From assembly GCF_002795305.1 (NCBI RefSeq), contig NZ_PGGC01000005.1:62001-126000 (forward strand): DNA of 64,000 nucleotides, written 5' to 3'. This document shows, one piece after another, positions 18,375-29,904 of the stretch. The stretch's first letter is position 1. Each line of letters begins with the position of its first letter. The notes under the pieces were generated by a model. That model had not been told where the DNA came from. It saw only the letters and a list, made by a program, of their open reading frames with translations, and did no database searches. Both the position numbers and the translations under genes were made by a program. This DNA is from Aeromonas cavernicola (lineage in GTDB: Bacteria; Pseudomonadota; Gammaproteobacteria; Enterobacterales; Aeromonadaceae).

Positions 18375-18692
18375 ATGGAAATTAACGCAAGTAATCTTAT
18401 GCAAGAGATGCAGGCACTAAAAATTGAAGCCGGCGCCACACCGTTTGAACCATCCACTCGCCAAGTTACCTCTGATTTTGGTCAATTACTGCAGCAAGCC
18501 CTGAGCAATGTTAATGAGATGCAGGGAGCCGCCAATGATTTACGTACTCGTTTTGATACGGGTGATAAGTCGGTTGATCTGGCAGAAGTGATGATCGCAG
18601 GCCAAAAATCGTCTATCGCTTTCGAAGCAACAGTACAGGTACGTAACAAGGTGGTTGATGCTTACAAAACCATCATGAACATGCCGGTGTAA
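18375..18692 (+). CDS. fliE: Flagellar hook-basal body protein FliE
   Basis: FliE is the small adaptor linking the MS ring to the proximal rod, exported through the flagellar type III system. The 105 residues match the family, with the conserved C-terminal half (DFGQLLQQALSNVNEMQ, GDKSVDLAEVMIAGQKSSIAFEATVQVRNKVVDAYKTIMNMPV). It is the first gene of the fli block, under the sigma-54 promoter at 18319. A 40-base gap separates it from fliF. Confidence 0.95.
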   Translation: MEINASNLMQEMQALKIEAGATPFEPSTRQVTSDFGQLLQQALSNVNEMQGAANDLRTRFDTGDKSVDLAEVMIAGQKSSIAFEATVQVRNKVVDAYKTIMNMPV

Positions 18693-18732
18693 GAATTGAC
18701 TGTTGGCAATTAACTAATATGGCGAACGGCTT

Positions 18733-20412
18733 ATGAAGGATGAAGGTACGACAGCCCTTGATGAGAATGAGCAGAAGAGCTCAGCACTTGGGTTTTTGTC
18801 CAACACCGATATGCTGCGACAGATCACCTTGATCTTGGCATTGGCCATCTGTTTGGCTATCGCAGTGTTTATTCTGTTGTGGGGAAAAGAGCCAGAAATG
18901 CGGCCTCTGGGCACCTACAACACCCAAGAGCTAGTCGCGACCCTCGATTATCTTGATCAGCAACAGATCCCCTACCAGGTGGATGGTAAGAGTGTGTTGG
19001 TCAGTGCTGAAAAGTACGCTGATATTCGCCTACTACTGACACGTGCAGGGCTTGCGACTAGTGACAATGTAACCAACGATGGCGAGGCTATTTTATTAAA
19101 AGACTCTAGCTTTGGTGTGAGTCAGCGAATGGAGGGAGAACGTCTTAAATTAAGCCGTGAGCGGCAGCTATCCAGCGCCATAGAGCAGTTTCAGAATGTG
19201 GCTAAAGCACAGGTATTACTTGCGATCCCAAAGGATAATGTGTTCGCCCGCAATGAGCGCAAACCTAGTGCGACAGTGGTGTTAAGTCTTAAAGGCGTTG
19301 CTCTTGGGCAAGGAGAGGTTGACTCCATCGTCGATATGGTCGCGTCTGCCGTTCATGGTTTAGAGCCGACCCGAGTCACTGTGACTGACCAAAATGGTCG
19401 TCTGCTTAACTCCGGATCTCAGGACCCACTGTCTGCCCAGACGCGCAAAGAATTTGCTATGCAGCAGAAGCAGGAGCTTGAATACAAACAAAAAATTGAT
19501 GCGATCCTGATCCCAGTACTAGGCGCTGATAACTACACCGCAGAAGTGGATCTCTCCCTTGATTTTTCTCAGCAAGAACAAACTCGTAAAACTTACAACC
19601 CAGACTTGCCAGCCGTACGCTCTGAAATGACGTTAGAAGAAAATAGCGCCAGCGGGAGCAATGGTGGGATACCGGGCGCACTCTCTAACCAGCCTCCCGC
19701 CGCTTCGAATATTCCAGAGCAAGCAACGGGAGGTGAAGGTGGTAGCTCTGCTAGCGCAGGCCGCTCCCGTAAAGAGGCTACGCGAAATTTTGAACTGGAT
19801 ACGACCGTTAGCCATACCCGCCGTCAGATGGGTGGTATTCGACGCATGACAGTCTCGGTTGCGGTTGATTATAAGTCCGTCCCAGGTGCAGACGGCGCAA
19901 CTACCCGTGAAGCCCGTAGCCAAGCTGAACTTGATACTTTACGTCGTTTACTCAGTGGTGGATTGGGATTTGATGTGACGAGAGGCGATACCCTTGAGGT
20001 TGTTGCAATCCCGTTTAATCGTCCTGAACTTGATTCCGTCGCGGAGTCACCGATTTATGAACAGGCTTGGTTCTGGCGTGCGGTACGTATCGTTGCTTCC
20101 GTGTTAGTGATCATTGTGCTGATCGTCATGGTGGTGCGTCCGATGCTGAAACGGTTGCTGTATCCAGATGCAAAATCCTCAGGAGATCTTGATTTAGACA
20201 ACAGTATCGTACTGGGTGGCGATGATGACCTTAGTTTGTTGGCGGCACAGTCAGAGTCTGAACCTATATTTGGTCTGCGGGATGGACAGCTGAAGCTACC
20301 AGATCTCCACCGAGATGAAGATTTGCTAAAAGCGGTTAGAGCGCTGGTTGCAAATGAGCCAGACTTGGCAGCGCAGGTCATTAAAGAGTGGGTGATCAAT
20401 AAAGATGGCTGA
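18733..20412 (+). CDS. fliF: Flagellar MS-ring protein FliF
   Basis: FliF multimerises in the inner membrane to form the MS ring on which the flagellum is built. The 559 residues have two membrane segments, near residues 30-51 and 445-467, bracketing a periplasmic region with ring-building motifs (GVSQRMEGERLKLSRERQLSSAIEQFQNV and RVTVTDQNGRLLN). A low-complexity Gly/Ser-rich loop lies around residue 300. The cytosolic C-terminus (LLKAVRALVANEPDLAAQVIKEWV) is the FliG-binding tail. The end overlaps fliG by 8 bases, indicating translational coupling. Confidence 0.96.
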   Translation: MKDEGTTALDENEQKSSALGFLSNTDMLRQITLILALAICLAIAVFILLWGKEPEMRPLGTYNTQELVATLDYLDQQQIPYQVDGKSVLVSAEKYADIRLLLTRAGLATSDNVTNDGEAILLKDSSFGVSQRMEGERLKLSRERQLSSAIEQFQNVAKAQVLLAIPKDNVFARNERKPSATVVLSLKGVALGQGEVDSIVDMVASAVHGLEPTRVTVTDQNGRLLNSGSQDPLSAQTRKEFAMQQKQELEYKQKIDAILIPVLGADNYTAEVDLSLDFSQQEQTRKTYNPDLPAVRSEMTLEENSASGSNGGIPGALSNQPPAASNIPEQATGGEGGSSASAGRSRKEATRNFELDTTVSHTRRQMGGIRRMTVSVAVDYKSVPGADGATTREARSQAELDTLRRLLSGGLGFDVTRGDTLEVVAIPFNRPELDSVAESPIYEQAWFWRAVRIVASVLVIIVLIVMVVRPMLKRLLYPDAKSSGDLDLDNSIVLGGDDDLSLLAAQSESEPIFGLRDGQLKLPDLHRDEDLLKAVRALVANEPDLAAQVIKEWVINKDG

Positions 20413-21466
20413 CGAAAATAAAAGTCAAGTGACAGGCAATGATATGACCGATAGCCAGCGCCAGCTCCTCGAACAGATGAGTGGCATGGAGATGGCTGCG
20501 GTATTAATGCTGAGTCTCAATGAAGATGATGCGGCACAGATTTTTCGCCACCTAGAGCCTAAGCAGGTACAGCGGCTGGGTATGTCGATGGCATCGATGT
20601 CGGATTTTAGCCATGACCGAGTTGCCGCAGTCCATCGCCAATTTATCGATGATATTCAGAAGTACACCAACATTGGTATCGGTAGCGAAGACTTTGTACG
20701 TAAAGTCTTGGTGGCTGCGCTAGGGGAAGACAAAGCGGGTAATTTGGTAGATCAAATCATCCTCGGCTCTGGTGCCAGAGGGTTGGATTCACTGAAATGG
20801 ATGGATGCACGTCAGGTCGCCAGCATTATTCAGAACGAACACCCGCAGATCCAGACCATTGTGCTCTCTTATCTCGAACCGGAGCAATCTGCTGAGATCC
20901 TAGGTCAATTCCCAGAGCAGGTACGACTCGATTTGGTGATGCGGATTGCTAATCTCGAGGAAGTGCAACCCGCGGCGCTGCAAGAACTCAATGACATCAT
21001 GGAGAAACAATTCGCCGGTGCGGCAGGTGCTCAAGCGGCCAAGATGGGTGGCCTGAAAGCGGCTGCAAACATCATGAATTATCTCGATACCAATATCGAA
21101 GGTCAATTGATGGATGCTATTCGTGAATCAGATGAGGAGATGAGCCAGCAGATCCAAGATCTGATGTTTGTGTTTGAAAACCTCATTGATGTCGACGATC
21201 GCGGTATTCAGACACTGTTACGTGAGGTTGCTGGTGACTTACTGCAGCGGGCTCTTAAGGGGTCTGATGACCAAATGCGTGAGAAGATCTTTAAGAACAT
21301 GTCTAAACGGGCAGCCGAGATGTTGGCAGACGACTTGGAGGCCATGGGGCCAATCAGAGTGTCTGAGGTTGAAGCTGCTCAGAAAGAGATCCTCTCTATT
21401 GCTCGCCGTTTAGCTGATGCCGGTGAAATTATGTTGGGCTCGGGTGGTGGTGAGGAGTTCCTCTAA
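20405..21466 (+). CDS. fliG: Flagellar motor switch protein FliG
   Basis: FliG forms the switch-ring layer that contacts both the MS ring and the stators, and transmits torque. The 353-residue protein carries the N-terminal FliF-binding region, the middle-domain EHPQ motif in QNEHPQIQTIVLSYL and the C-terminal charged torque helix region around FVFENLIDVDDRGIQTLLREV. It overlaps fliF by 8 bases and ends 3 bases before fliH. Its length is slightly above the typical 330-340 because of a short polar N-terminal extension; an internal ATG at 20444 is an alternative start. Confidence 0.96.
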   Translation: MADENKSQVTGNDMTDSQRQLLEQMSGMEMAAVLMLSLNEDDAAQIFRHLEPKQVQRLGMSMASMSDFSHDRVAAVHRQFIDDIQKYTNIGIGSEDFVRKVLVAALGEDKAGNLVDQIILGSGARGLDSLKWMDARQVASIIQNEHPQIQTIVLSYLEPEQSAEILGQFPEQVRLDLVMRIANLEEVQPAALQELNDIMEKQFAGAAGAQAAKMGGLKAAANIMNYLDTNIEGQLMDAIRESDEEMSQQIQDLMFVFENLIDVDDRGIQTLLREVAGDLLQRALKGSDDQMREKIFKNMSKRAAEMLADDLEAMGPIRVSEVEAAQKEILSIARRLADAGEIMLGSGGGEEFL

Positions 21467-21469
21467 ATC

Positions 21470-22315
21470 ATGAGTAACAAACTGCGAAGCTATGTACGTC
21501 TCAGTGGTGATGATGCTCAGGTCGAAACATGGGGTTGGCCTGAAATCATGGCAGAAAAAACAGCGGAGACGAATGCTCTTGGTCTCGCCTCTGACTGGTA
21601 TCAGCAAGAGGGTACAGAAGTTGAGGGACCACCTGAACCGACACCACCACCTAGCATCACCGCTGAGGAGCTGGATGCTATTCGTCAGGCTGCTTGGGAA
21701 GAAGGAGTGGCTGAAGGCCATGCCGTTGGCTTTGTGCAAGGGTTGGAGGAGGGGAAGCTTGAGGGGTTGCAGCAAGGTCATAGCACTGGGCTTGAACAGG
21801 GTAAAGAGCAAGGGCTAGCCCTGGGGCGAGAGTTGATTGATGAGCAGATGAGTCATTGGCAGTCATTGCTTGATCGTCTCGCTAATCCTCTTGCTGCGTT
21901 AGATCATGCAGTTGAACAACAGCTGATTACCTTGGTACTTCAACTGGCTCGTGCGTTGATTCATCATGAAGCTGAGACATCACCTCGAATCTTACTTGCA
22001 GCGCTCAAACAAGGATTAGCCCTGTTGCCAGCAGCCGAGAAGGGGGTAACGTTGATGCTGCATCCTGATGATGTTACTCGAGTGGAACAGGCATTTGGTC
22101 TGGAAGAGTGTGCTAAGCGTCATTGGCAGCTGCGCAGTGATCCCACCCTCTCTTTGGGGGATTTGCAACTGGCGACTGAGCTTTCGAGCATTGATATGGT
22201 TCTATCTGGGCGCATTGATCAACTATTACGTCATTTTTTGCGAGACAATGCCTCAATGAGCGCATCCTTTGATACGCCATCAGCGCACCCTGCCGAACAG
22301 GACTCTCATCCCTAA
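21470..22315 (+). CDS. fliH: Flagellar assembly protein FliH, ATPase regulator
   Basis: FliH binds and restrains the export ATPase FliI and tethers it to the switch. The 281 residues include a variable proline-rich N-terminus, a striking glycine-repeat helix (residues 79-119, eleven Gly exactly four apart) and a C-terminal FliI-binding domain (LVLQLARALIHHEAE onward, ending in GRIDQLLRHF). GxxxG repeats are a known hallmark of FliH, but this run is long and unbroken. It sits between fliG and fliI in the usual order. Confidence 0.93.
   Translation: MSNKLRSYVRLSGDDAQVETWGWPEIMAEKTAETNALGLASDWYQQEGTEVEGPPEPTPPPSITAEELDAIRQAAWEEGVAEGHAVGFVQGLEEGKLEGLQQGHSTGLEQGKEQGLALGRELIDEQMSHWQSLLDRLANPLAALDHAVEQQLITLVLQLARALIHHEAETSPRILLAALKQGLALLPAAEKGVTLMLHPDDVTRVEQAFGLEECAKRHWQLRSDPTLSLGDLQLATELSSIDMVLSGRIDQLLRHFLRDNASMSASFDTPSAHPAEQDSHP
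21704..21826 (+). repeat. Ten consecutive GxxxG units within fliH
   Basis: Glycines occur at residues 79, 83, 87 and so on to 119 with no break in the four-residue period, and mostly Glu, Gln and Leu between them. This is a protein-level repeat with little exact DNA repetition. Such segments in FliH are thought to form a tightly packed helix dimer. Confidence 0.85.
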
Positions 22316-22360
22316 TCAGGCTGTGGGTACTTGTCGATTTTCTATCTTCTTGGAGGCAAG

Positions 22361-23692
22361 ATGAGCGGCTTGTTACTGAACCGATTACAGAGGTATCGGG
22401 TATGTGACAGTGCACCTAAGCCACCAGTTGCCGGCAAATTGACTCGGGTGGTCGGATTGACCCTTGAGGCGATCGGTTGTCGTGCTGCGATCGGTGCTCT
22501 GTGTCGTATTGATACCCTTGAAGGTACATTGGAGGCTGAAGTGGTAGGCTTTTCTGGTGATCGCCTTTATCTGATGCCAAGTGAACAGCTTAAAGGCGTT
22601 ATTCCCGGTGCGCGCGTGGTTCCTATCACTGAAGAATATGGTATTCCAGTTGGCATGAGTCTGTTGGGACGCGTCATTGATGGAATTGGTCAGCCGCTTG
22701 ATGGTCTGGGTCCTATCCTTTCCTCTCAAACAGTGCAGTTTGCCCAACATCGTATCAACCCACTTTCCCGTCGCCCAATCCATCAGCCCATGGACGTTGG
22801 TGTGCGCGCTATTAACGCCGTCCTGACAGTTGGACAAGGACAGCGAATGGGACTTTTTGCTGGGTCGGGGGTGGGTAAATCGGTACTACTTGGCATGATG
22901 ACACGCGGTTCAGTTGCGGATGTTGTTGTTGTGGGCCTGATTGGTGAACGGGGTCGAGAGGTAAAAGAGTTTATAGAAGAAATATTAGGTGAAGAGGGAC
23001 GTGAGCGTGCAGTCGTGGTGGCCGCTCCTGCTGATGCGTCGCCATTAATGCGGTTGAAAGGGTGTGAAACAGCGCTGGCGATTGCAGAATATTTCCGCGA
23101 TCAGGGGCTCAATGTATTGCTGCTGATGGATTCATTGACTCGCTATGCCCAGGCTCAGCGGGAAATTGCATTGGCGGTGGGTGAACCACCAGCAACTAAA
23201 GGCTATCCCCCCTCAGTCTTTGCCAAATTGCCGGCACTCGTTGAACGTGCAGGTAACGGTAGCGATGGTCAGGGTTCGATTACCGCTTTTTTCACCGTGT
23301 TGACCGAAGGCGATGATCTGCAAGACCCTATTGCAGATGCGGCTCGAGCAATTTTAGATGGCCATATCGTATTGTCACGGGAGCTGGCTGATGCTGGTCA
23401 CTACCCTGCTATCGACATCGAAAAATCGATCAGTCGGGTGATGCCAATGGTGACCTCCTCTGAACACATGACGTTAGCGCGTACGCTTAAACAGTTTTAC
23501 TCCTTGTATCAGCAGAATAGAGATCTCATTAGCATTGGCGCCTATAGCCAAGGCGCAGATCCTCGGATTGACCGCGCTATTATTCAAAAACCTTTTCTGG
23601 ATCAATTCTTGCAGCAGGGAATGCGAGAGGTCATTCCCTACGACGATGGCCTACAAGCACTACAAATGGTCGCCATGCCATTGATGCGCTGA
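22361..23692 (+). CDS. fliI: Flagellum-specific ATPase FliI
   Basis: FliI is the F1-beta-like ATPase of the flagellar type III export apparatus. The 443-residue protein has Walker [13 protein letters not shown], the Walker [33 protein letters not shown] and the C-terminal [15 protein letters not shown], all as in the family. The start at 22361 has TGGAGG six bases upstream. An upstream in-frame ATG at 22331 lacks a ribosome site and would add an extra tail. No departure from family residues was seen, so the export system looks functional. Confidence 0.96.
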   Translation: MSGLLLNRLQRYRVCDSAPKPPVAGKLTRVVGLTLEAIGCRAAIGALCRIDTLEGTLEAEVVGFSGDRLYLMPSEQLKGVIPGARVVPITEEYGIPVGMSLLGRVIDGIGQPLDGLGPILSSQTVQFAQHRINPLSRRPIHQPMDVGVRAINAVLTVGQGQRMGLFAGSGVGKSVLLGMMTRGSVADVVVVGLIGERGREVKEFIEEILGEEGRERAVVVAAPADASPLMRLKGCETALAIAEYFRDQGLNVLLLMDSLTRYAQAQREIALAVGEPPATKGYPPSVFAKLPALVERAGNGSDGQGSITAFFTVLTEGDDLQDPIADAARAILDGHIVLSRELADAGHYPAIDIEKSISRVMPMVTSSEHMTLARTLKQFYSLYQQNRDLISIGAYSQGADPRIDRAIIQKPFLDQFLQQGMREVIPYDDGLQALQMVAMPLMR

Positions 23693-23716
23693 TGAAGACC
23701 AGCCAGAGGGATAGTG

Positions 23717-24157
23717 ATGAGTAAAGGATTAATATTATTGGCTGATCGACTGGTAGAAGCAGAGCAGCAATGTGCCTTAGCACTTGCCAAAGCGCAGCAG
23801 GATCTTCAGTTGTTTATGGAGCAGCAGCAGGCTCTTAATCAATATCGTCAAATATATCACCAGCAATGGACGGATCGTGGTCTGCAGGGCATTAATGCCC
23901 AACAAAACAGTCAATTCCACGCTTTTATTAACAAACTCGAACTAGCTGCGACCCAGCAGTATGAAGGCGTTCTACAGGTACGCCAAGCGCTAGAATTGCG
24001 TCGTCAAGAGTGGTTGGCTGCGCAGCAACGTCGTAAAGCAGTAGCGTTGTTGTTGGAAAAACAGGCAAGTCGAGCACAGCAAGTCGCATTGCGCCAAGAG
24101 CAAAAAATGCTAGATGAATACGCAATACAGCGTCGATTCTCTCAAGCTGGCCTGTAA
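23717..24157 (+). CDS. fliJ: Flagellar export protein FliJ
   Basis: FliJ is a small coiled-coil stalk protein that fits into the FliI hexamer and escorts chaperones. The 146-residue product is almost entirely helical and very rich in Gln, Leu and Ala (QQCALALAKAQQDLQLFMEQQQALNQY), the normal look of FliJ. A GTG at 23714 precedes the ATG at 23717. The ATG is chosen, with AGAGGG about 6 bases upstream. Position after fliI supports the call more strongly than sequence, since FliJ is poorly conserved. Confidence 0.9.
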   Translation: MSKGLILLADRLVEAEQQCALALAKAQQDLQLFMEQQQALNQYRQIYHQQWTDRGLQGINAQQNSQFHAFINKLELAATQQYEGVLQVRQALELRRQEWLAAQQRRKAVALLLEKQASRAQQVALRQEQKMLDEYAIQRRFSQAGL

Positions 24158-24235
24158 TTTGCTAGAGAACATATATATGCGCTATGAGTCTATGAGCTGA
24201 TAGGCCAAATACACGTTATTGTCAGGGACATAATA

Positions 24236-26335
<2,100 letters not shown>

Positions 26336-26392
26336 TCTATGACTCATTAACTTCATGATAAGAAACAACTTTGATACTGGGATGGATAACCG

Positions 26393-26905
26393 ATGGCAGA
26401 TGATAACGAATTGATGTTGAAAGACCCTGCAGCAGGTAAAAAGAAGAAACTGATTATTATTGTGATCTTAGCTGTTGTTATATTAGTCGGAGGAGGAATA
26501 GGTGCTTGGTTTATGCTTTCAGGCTCTGAAACTCAGCCAGAGAGTGAGCAAACCGGAGAAGCAACACCAGCGGCTGTGGTGCCAGAGCCCTCTTTGTATG
26601 TCGAGATGCCACGTCCATTCGTATTCAATGTGGCAGGAGCACAACGGGATCGATTGGTACAAATAAAGATTCAGTTGATGGTACGAGGTACTGCAGATGA
26701 GGCACTGGCTAAGCAGCATATCCCATTGATAGAAGGTACTTTGTTACGGGTATTTAGCCTTGCGAGTGTTGAGCAACTGATGACCTTTGAGGGGAAAGAA
26801 AAATTGCGAGTAGATTCATTGGAAGAGTGTCGCAGAGTGTTAAAAGAGCTCACCTCTTCCACCGTCATTGAACAAGTGCTGTTTACCGGCTTTGTAATGC
26901 AGTAG
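26393..26905 (+). CDS. fliL: Flagellar basal body-associated protein FliL
   Basis: FliL is a single-pass membrane protein that surrounds the stator units and supports torque. The 170-residue product has a lysine-rich cytosolic start, one membrane helix (LIIIVILAVVILVGGGIGAWFML, residues 23-45), an acidic Thr/Pro-rich linker and a periplasmic stomatin-like domain with RLVQIKIQLMVRG and a closing IEQVLFTGFVMQ. It is followed by fliM after 10 bases. Confidence 0.94.
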   Translation: MADDNELMLKDPAAGKKKKLIIIVILAVVILVGGGIGAWFMLSGSETQPESEQTGEATPAAVVPEPSLYVEMPRPFVFNVAGAQRDRLVQIKIQLMVRGTADEALAKQHIPLIEGTLLRVFSLASVEQLMTFEGKEKLRVDSLEECRRVLKELTSSTVIEQVLFTGFVMQ

Positions 26906-26915
26906 TAGGTGAAGC

Positions 26916-27986
26916 GTGAGCGATCTGTTAAGTCAGGATGAAATTGACGCCCTGTTACATGGTGTTGATGATGTGGAAGAGGAAGAAGTTGGCGCTACTG
27001 GCAATATTGGTGTCGGCCAATTTGATTTCTCTTCCCAAGACCGTATTGTTCGTGGCCGCATGCCAACATTAGAGTTGGTAAATGAGCGTTTTGCGCGTCA
27101 CATGCGGATCAGCCTGTTCAACATGATGCGTCGTACTGCCGAAGTCTCTATCAATGGTGTGCAGATGCTCAAATTTGGTGAGTATGTCCATACCTTGTTT
27201 GTACCCACGAGTCTCAACATGGTGCGATTTAGACCACTCAAGGGCACAGCACTTATTACAATGGAGGCTCGGTTGGTCTTCATTTTAGTTGAGAACTTCT
27301 TTGGGGGTGATGGCCGCTATCACGCCAAAATCGAAGGGAGAGAGTTTACGCCGACCGAGCGGCGAATAATCCAGATGTTACTCAAGCTCGTGTTTGAAGA
27401 TTATAAAGATGCTTGGGCTCCAGTGATGGATGTCGGGTTTGAGTACCTTGATTCTGAGGTAAACCCTGCAATGGCTAATATTGTTAGCCCTACTGAAGTC
27501 ATTGTGGTTAGTTCATTTCATATCGAGCTAGATGGTGGTGGAGGAGATTTTCACGTGGCAATGCCGTACGCCATGCTTGAGCCGATTAGAGAATTGCTCG
27601 ATGCAGGGGTGCAGAGTGACAAAGGAGATACAGATGTCCGTTGGAGCAAGGCATTACGTGATGAAATAATGGATGTCAAAGTGGAGCTACAGGCCAAGTT
27701 ATTGGAGATTGAACTCTCTTTACGCGAGCTAATGGAGCTTGAGCCCGGCGACATTATTCCGATTGATATGCCCGAGCATTTATTAGTACTAGTTGAAGAC
27801 TTGCCTACTTTTCGCGCCAAAATGGGGCGAACAAGAGACAATGTGGCCGTTAAAATTACAGAGAAGCTCAAGCGCCCAGAAGGGATTAAAACAGAGATGC
27901 ATAGGGTTACTCGCAGAGGCGTTCGTATTGATGGCGAAGCTGAGTTAGAAGAACTAGAGCGTGGTATAGAAGATCAAAAATTATAG
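26916..27986 (+). CDS. fliM: Flagellar motor switch protein FliM
   Basis: FliM is the main switch-ring protein and the receptor of phosphorylated CheY. The 356-residue product starts with the CheY-binding peptide LLSQDEIDALLHGV. The middle domain contains ELVNERFARHMRISLFNMMRR and a GGxG-like loop near FFGGDGRYHAK, and the C-terminal SpoA domain ends in ITEKLKRP. The start codon is GTG at 26916 with AGGTGA upstream. An intact CheY-binding N-terminus matters here because the phosphatase gene cheZ is damaged. Confidence 0.96.
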   Translation: MSDLLSQDEIDALLHGVDDVEEEEVGATGNIGVGQFDFSSQDRIVRGRMPTLELVNERFARHMRISLFNMMRRTAEVSINGVQMLKFGEYVHTLFVPTSLNMVRFRPLKGTALITMEARLVFILVENFFGGDGRYHAKIEGREFTPTERRIIQMLLKLVFEDYKDAWAPVMDVGFEYLDSEVNPAMANIVSPTEVIVVSSFHIELDGGGGDFHVAMPYAMLEPIRELLDAGVQSDKGDTDVRWSKALRDEIMDVKVELQAKLLEIELSLRELMELEPGDIIPIDMPEHLLVLVEDLPTFRAKMGRTRDNVAVKITEKLKRPEGIKTEMHRVTRRGVRIDGEAELEELERGIEDQKL

Positions 27987-28039
27987 TCGGTGATAGATAT
28001 TAAATTTTTGCGACGAGATAGTAATTAAAAGGAATCGAA

Positions 28040-28432
28040 ATGAGTGGAACCGAAGAAGAGGATGTAATGGCGGATGCATGGGCTGCCGCATTGGAAGAAC
28101 AGGTCGTATCCGATGCTAAGCCTGCTCCTCTTGAGGAGTTGAAAGATGATGCTCCTATCAATCCAGATGAACGTCGTAAACTTGATACTATCTTGGATAT
28201 TCCAGTCACTATTGCTATGGAAGTTGGTCGTTGCCAAATAAGTATTCGTAACCTGTTACAGCTGAACCAAGGCTCGGTTGTGGAGTTGGAGAGGGTGGCT
28301 GGTGAGCCACTAGACGTTCTCGTTAATGGAACACTGATAGCTCATGGTGAGGTGGTTGTAGTAAATGATAAGTTTGGTATTCGCTTGACAGATGTTATTA
28401 GTCAAATAGAACGGATAAAAAAGCTCAAATGA
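28040..28432 (+). CDS. fliN: Flagellar motor switch protein FliN
   Basis: FliN forms the base of the switch ring together with FliM and docks FliH. The 130-residue product has an acidic N-terminal tail and a C-terminal SpoA domain (LDTILDIPVTIAMEVGRCQISIRNLLQLNQGSVVEL, PLDVLVNGTLIAHGEVVVVNDKFGIRLTDV). The ribosome site AAGGA precedes the ATG. Its stop overlaps the fliO start by 4 bases (ATGA). Confidence 0.96.
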   Translation: MSGTEEEDVMADAWAAALEEQVVSDAKPAPLEELKDDAPINPDERRKLDTILDIPVTIAMEVGRCQISIRNLLQLNQGSVVELERVAGEPLDVLVNGTLIAHGEVVVVNDKFGIRLTDVISQIERIKKLK

Positions 28433-28809
28433 TGCGTCTGGTGCTAATAATAATACCTGTGCCTCTATATGCTGAGGTTGGCAATTCGGTGAGCTCACCT
28501 AGTTTGAGTTCTTGGTTATTGTCCAGCATGATGGTAATCGGTCTGATCCTTATACTGGGGATTATACTCAAGAAGAGTAAAATAGTTACCATTATGGGGA
28601 GTGGGCAGATGAAAATAATTGCCAGCTTGCCATTGGGTTACAAAGAAAAACTACTAGTGGTCAAAGTTGGCGAACAGCAATTTTTGCTTGGTGTGACGCC
28701 TCAGCAGATTAATTTTCTCTATCGTTTAGAATCACAGCTTAATGAGGATGAGCCTCACGCATTTTCTACCCAATTGAGCAAGTTAATGAGTAAGCATGAA
28801 AAAAGCTAA
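28429..28809 (+). CDS. fliO: Flagellar biosynthesis protein FliO
   Basis: FliO helps assemble the FliP ring of the export gate. The 126-residue product has a short N-terminal hydrophobic start, a membrane helix around [20 protein letters not shown] and a cytosolic domain with the family pattern [41 protein letters not shown]. It overlaps fliN by 4 bases and fliP by 14, so the three are tightly coupled. Confidence 0.93.
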   Translation: MMRLVLIIIPVPLYAEVGNSVSSPSLSSWLLSSMMVIGLILILGIILKKSKIVTIMGSGQMKIIASLPLGYKEKLLVVKVGEQQFLLGVTPQQINFLYRLESQLNEDEPHAFSTQLSKLMSKHEKS

Positions 28810-29569
28810 CAGAGTATTGTATTATCGGTGGCCATTCATTGGCTCACTATTTCTCATTTTGTTTATGCCCTTAGCTGTAGCTCAAGATGGCATGTCTGCT
28901 GTAACCATAAAAACAATGGCAGATGGGAGCCAAGAATATAGCCTGACATTACAAGTGCTGGCATTGATGACAGCGCTGTCATTTTTACCAGCGATGGTCA
29001 TTATGATGACCTCTTTTACTCGTATTGTGGTTGTGCTTGGTATTTTGCGTCAGGCCATAGGTCTTCAACAGAGTCCATCTAATCAGGTGTTAATCGGTAT
29101 TTCCTTGTTCATGTCGTTTTTCATCATGTCACCAGTTCTTGATCGTATTAACAATGAAGCGCTGCAACCTTATCTCTCTGAGAGCATTCAAGCCCAAGAA
29201 GCATTGGAGCGGGCAAAGCTCCCTATTCACCAATTTATGTTGGCTCAGACTCGAATCAAAGATCTTAATACATTCATGGAAATCGCAGATGTACAGATAG
29301 ATAAACCTACTGATGTGCCGCTACGAATACTGATCCCAGCATTTGTCACTAGCGAGTTGAAGACGGCATTTCAAATTGGTTTTATGTTGTTTTTACCGTT
29401 TTTGGTTATTGATTTGGTAGTGGCAAGTATTTTGATGGCGATGGGTATGATGATGCTCTCACCTATGATCGTTTCTCTACCTTTTAAGTTGATGCTGTTT
29501 GTTATGGTTGATGGCTGGAATTTGATCCTTGGGTCACTGGTCAGTAGCTTTGGATTAGGTGTTAGCTAA
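28796..29569 (+). CDS. fliP: Flagellar export gate protein FliP
   Basis: FliP forms the core of the inner-membrane type III export gate. The 257-residue product begins with a cleavable-looking signal sequence ([19 protein letters not shown]), has four membrane segments and keeps the family motifs [40 protein letters not shown] and the C-terminal [16 protein letters not shown]. It begins inside fliO and is followed by fliQ. Confidence 0.96.
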   Translation: MKKANRVLYYRWPFIGSLFLILFMPLAVAQDGMSAVTIKTMADGSQEYSLTLQVLALMTALSFLPAMVIMMTSFTRIVVVLGILRQAIGLQQSPSNQVLIGISLFMSFFIMSPVLDRINNEALQPYLSESIQAQEALERAKLPIHQFMLAQTRIKDLNTFMEIADVQIDKPTDVPLRILIPAFVTSELKTAFQIGFMLFLPFLVIDLVVASILMAMGMMMLSPMIVSLPFKLMLFVMVDGWNLILGSLVSSFGLGVS

Positions 29570-29597
29570 ATGAGTCAGACATGAAGGAGCCTGCAGC

Positions 29598-29867
29598 ATG
29601 AGCCCTGAAACGTTTGTCGATGTTTTTCGTGAGGCTCTTTGGTTGGTCAATATCATGGTGAGTGCAGTGATATTACCCAGTCTTGCTATCGGACTTTTGG
29701 TGGCAATATTTCAGGCCGCTACCTCCATTAATGAACAGACCTTAAGTTTTTTACCCCGTCTGATCGTTACTTTATTAGCGTTAGGGTTGGGGGCACATTG
29801 GGGTCTTCAAAGCTTAATGGACTTTTTCCTGCTAATGGTCAGCCAAATACCTGAGGTGGTTGGGTAA
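29598..29867 (+). CDS. fliQ: Flagellar export gate protein FliQ
   Basis: FliQ is a small two-helix hairpin of the export gate that packs around FliP and FliR. The 89 residues match the usual length and include SPETFVDVFREALWL at the start and the conserved GLLVAIFQAATSINEQTLSFLPRL. AGGAG lies 9 bases upstream of the ATG. Confidence 0.95.
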   Translation: MSPETFVDVFREALWLVNIMVSAVILPSLAIGLLVAIFQAATSINEQTLSFLPRLIVTLLALGLGAHWGLQSLMDFFLLMVSQIPEVVG

Positions 29868-29904
29868 TGGCATCTCAAGCGGAGATGTTTGTGGAGTTAG
29901 ACCA

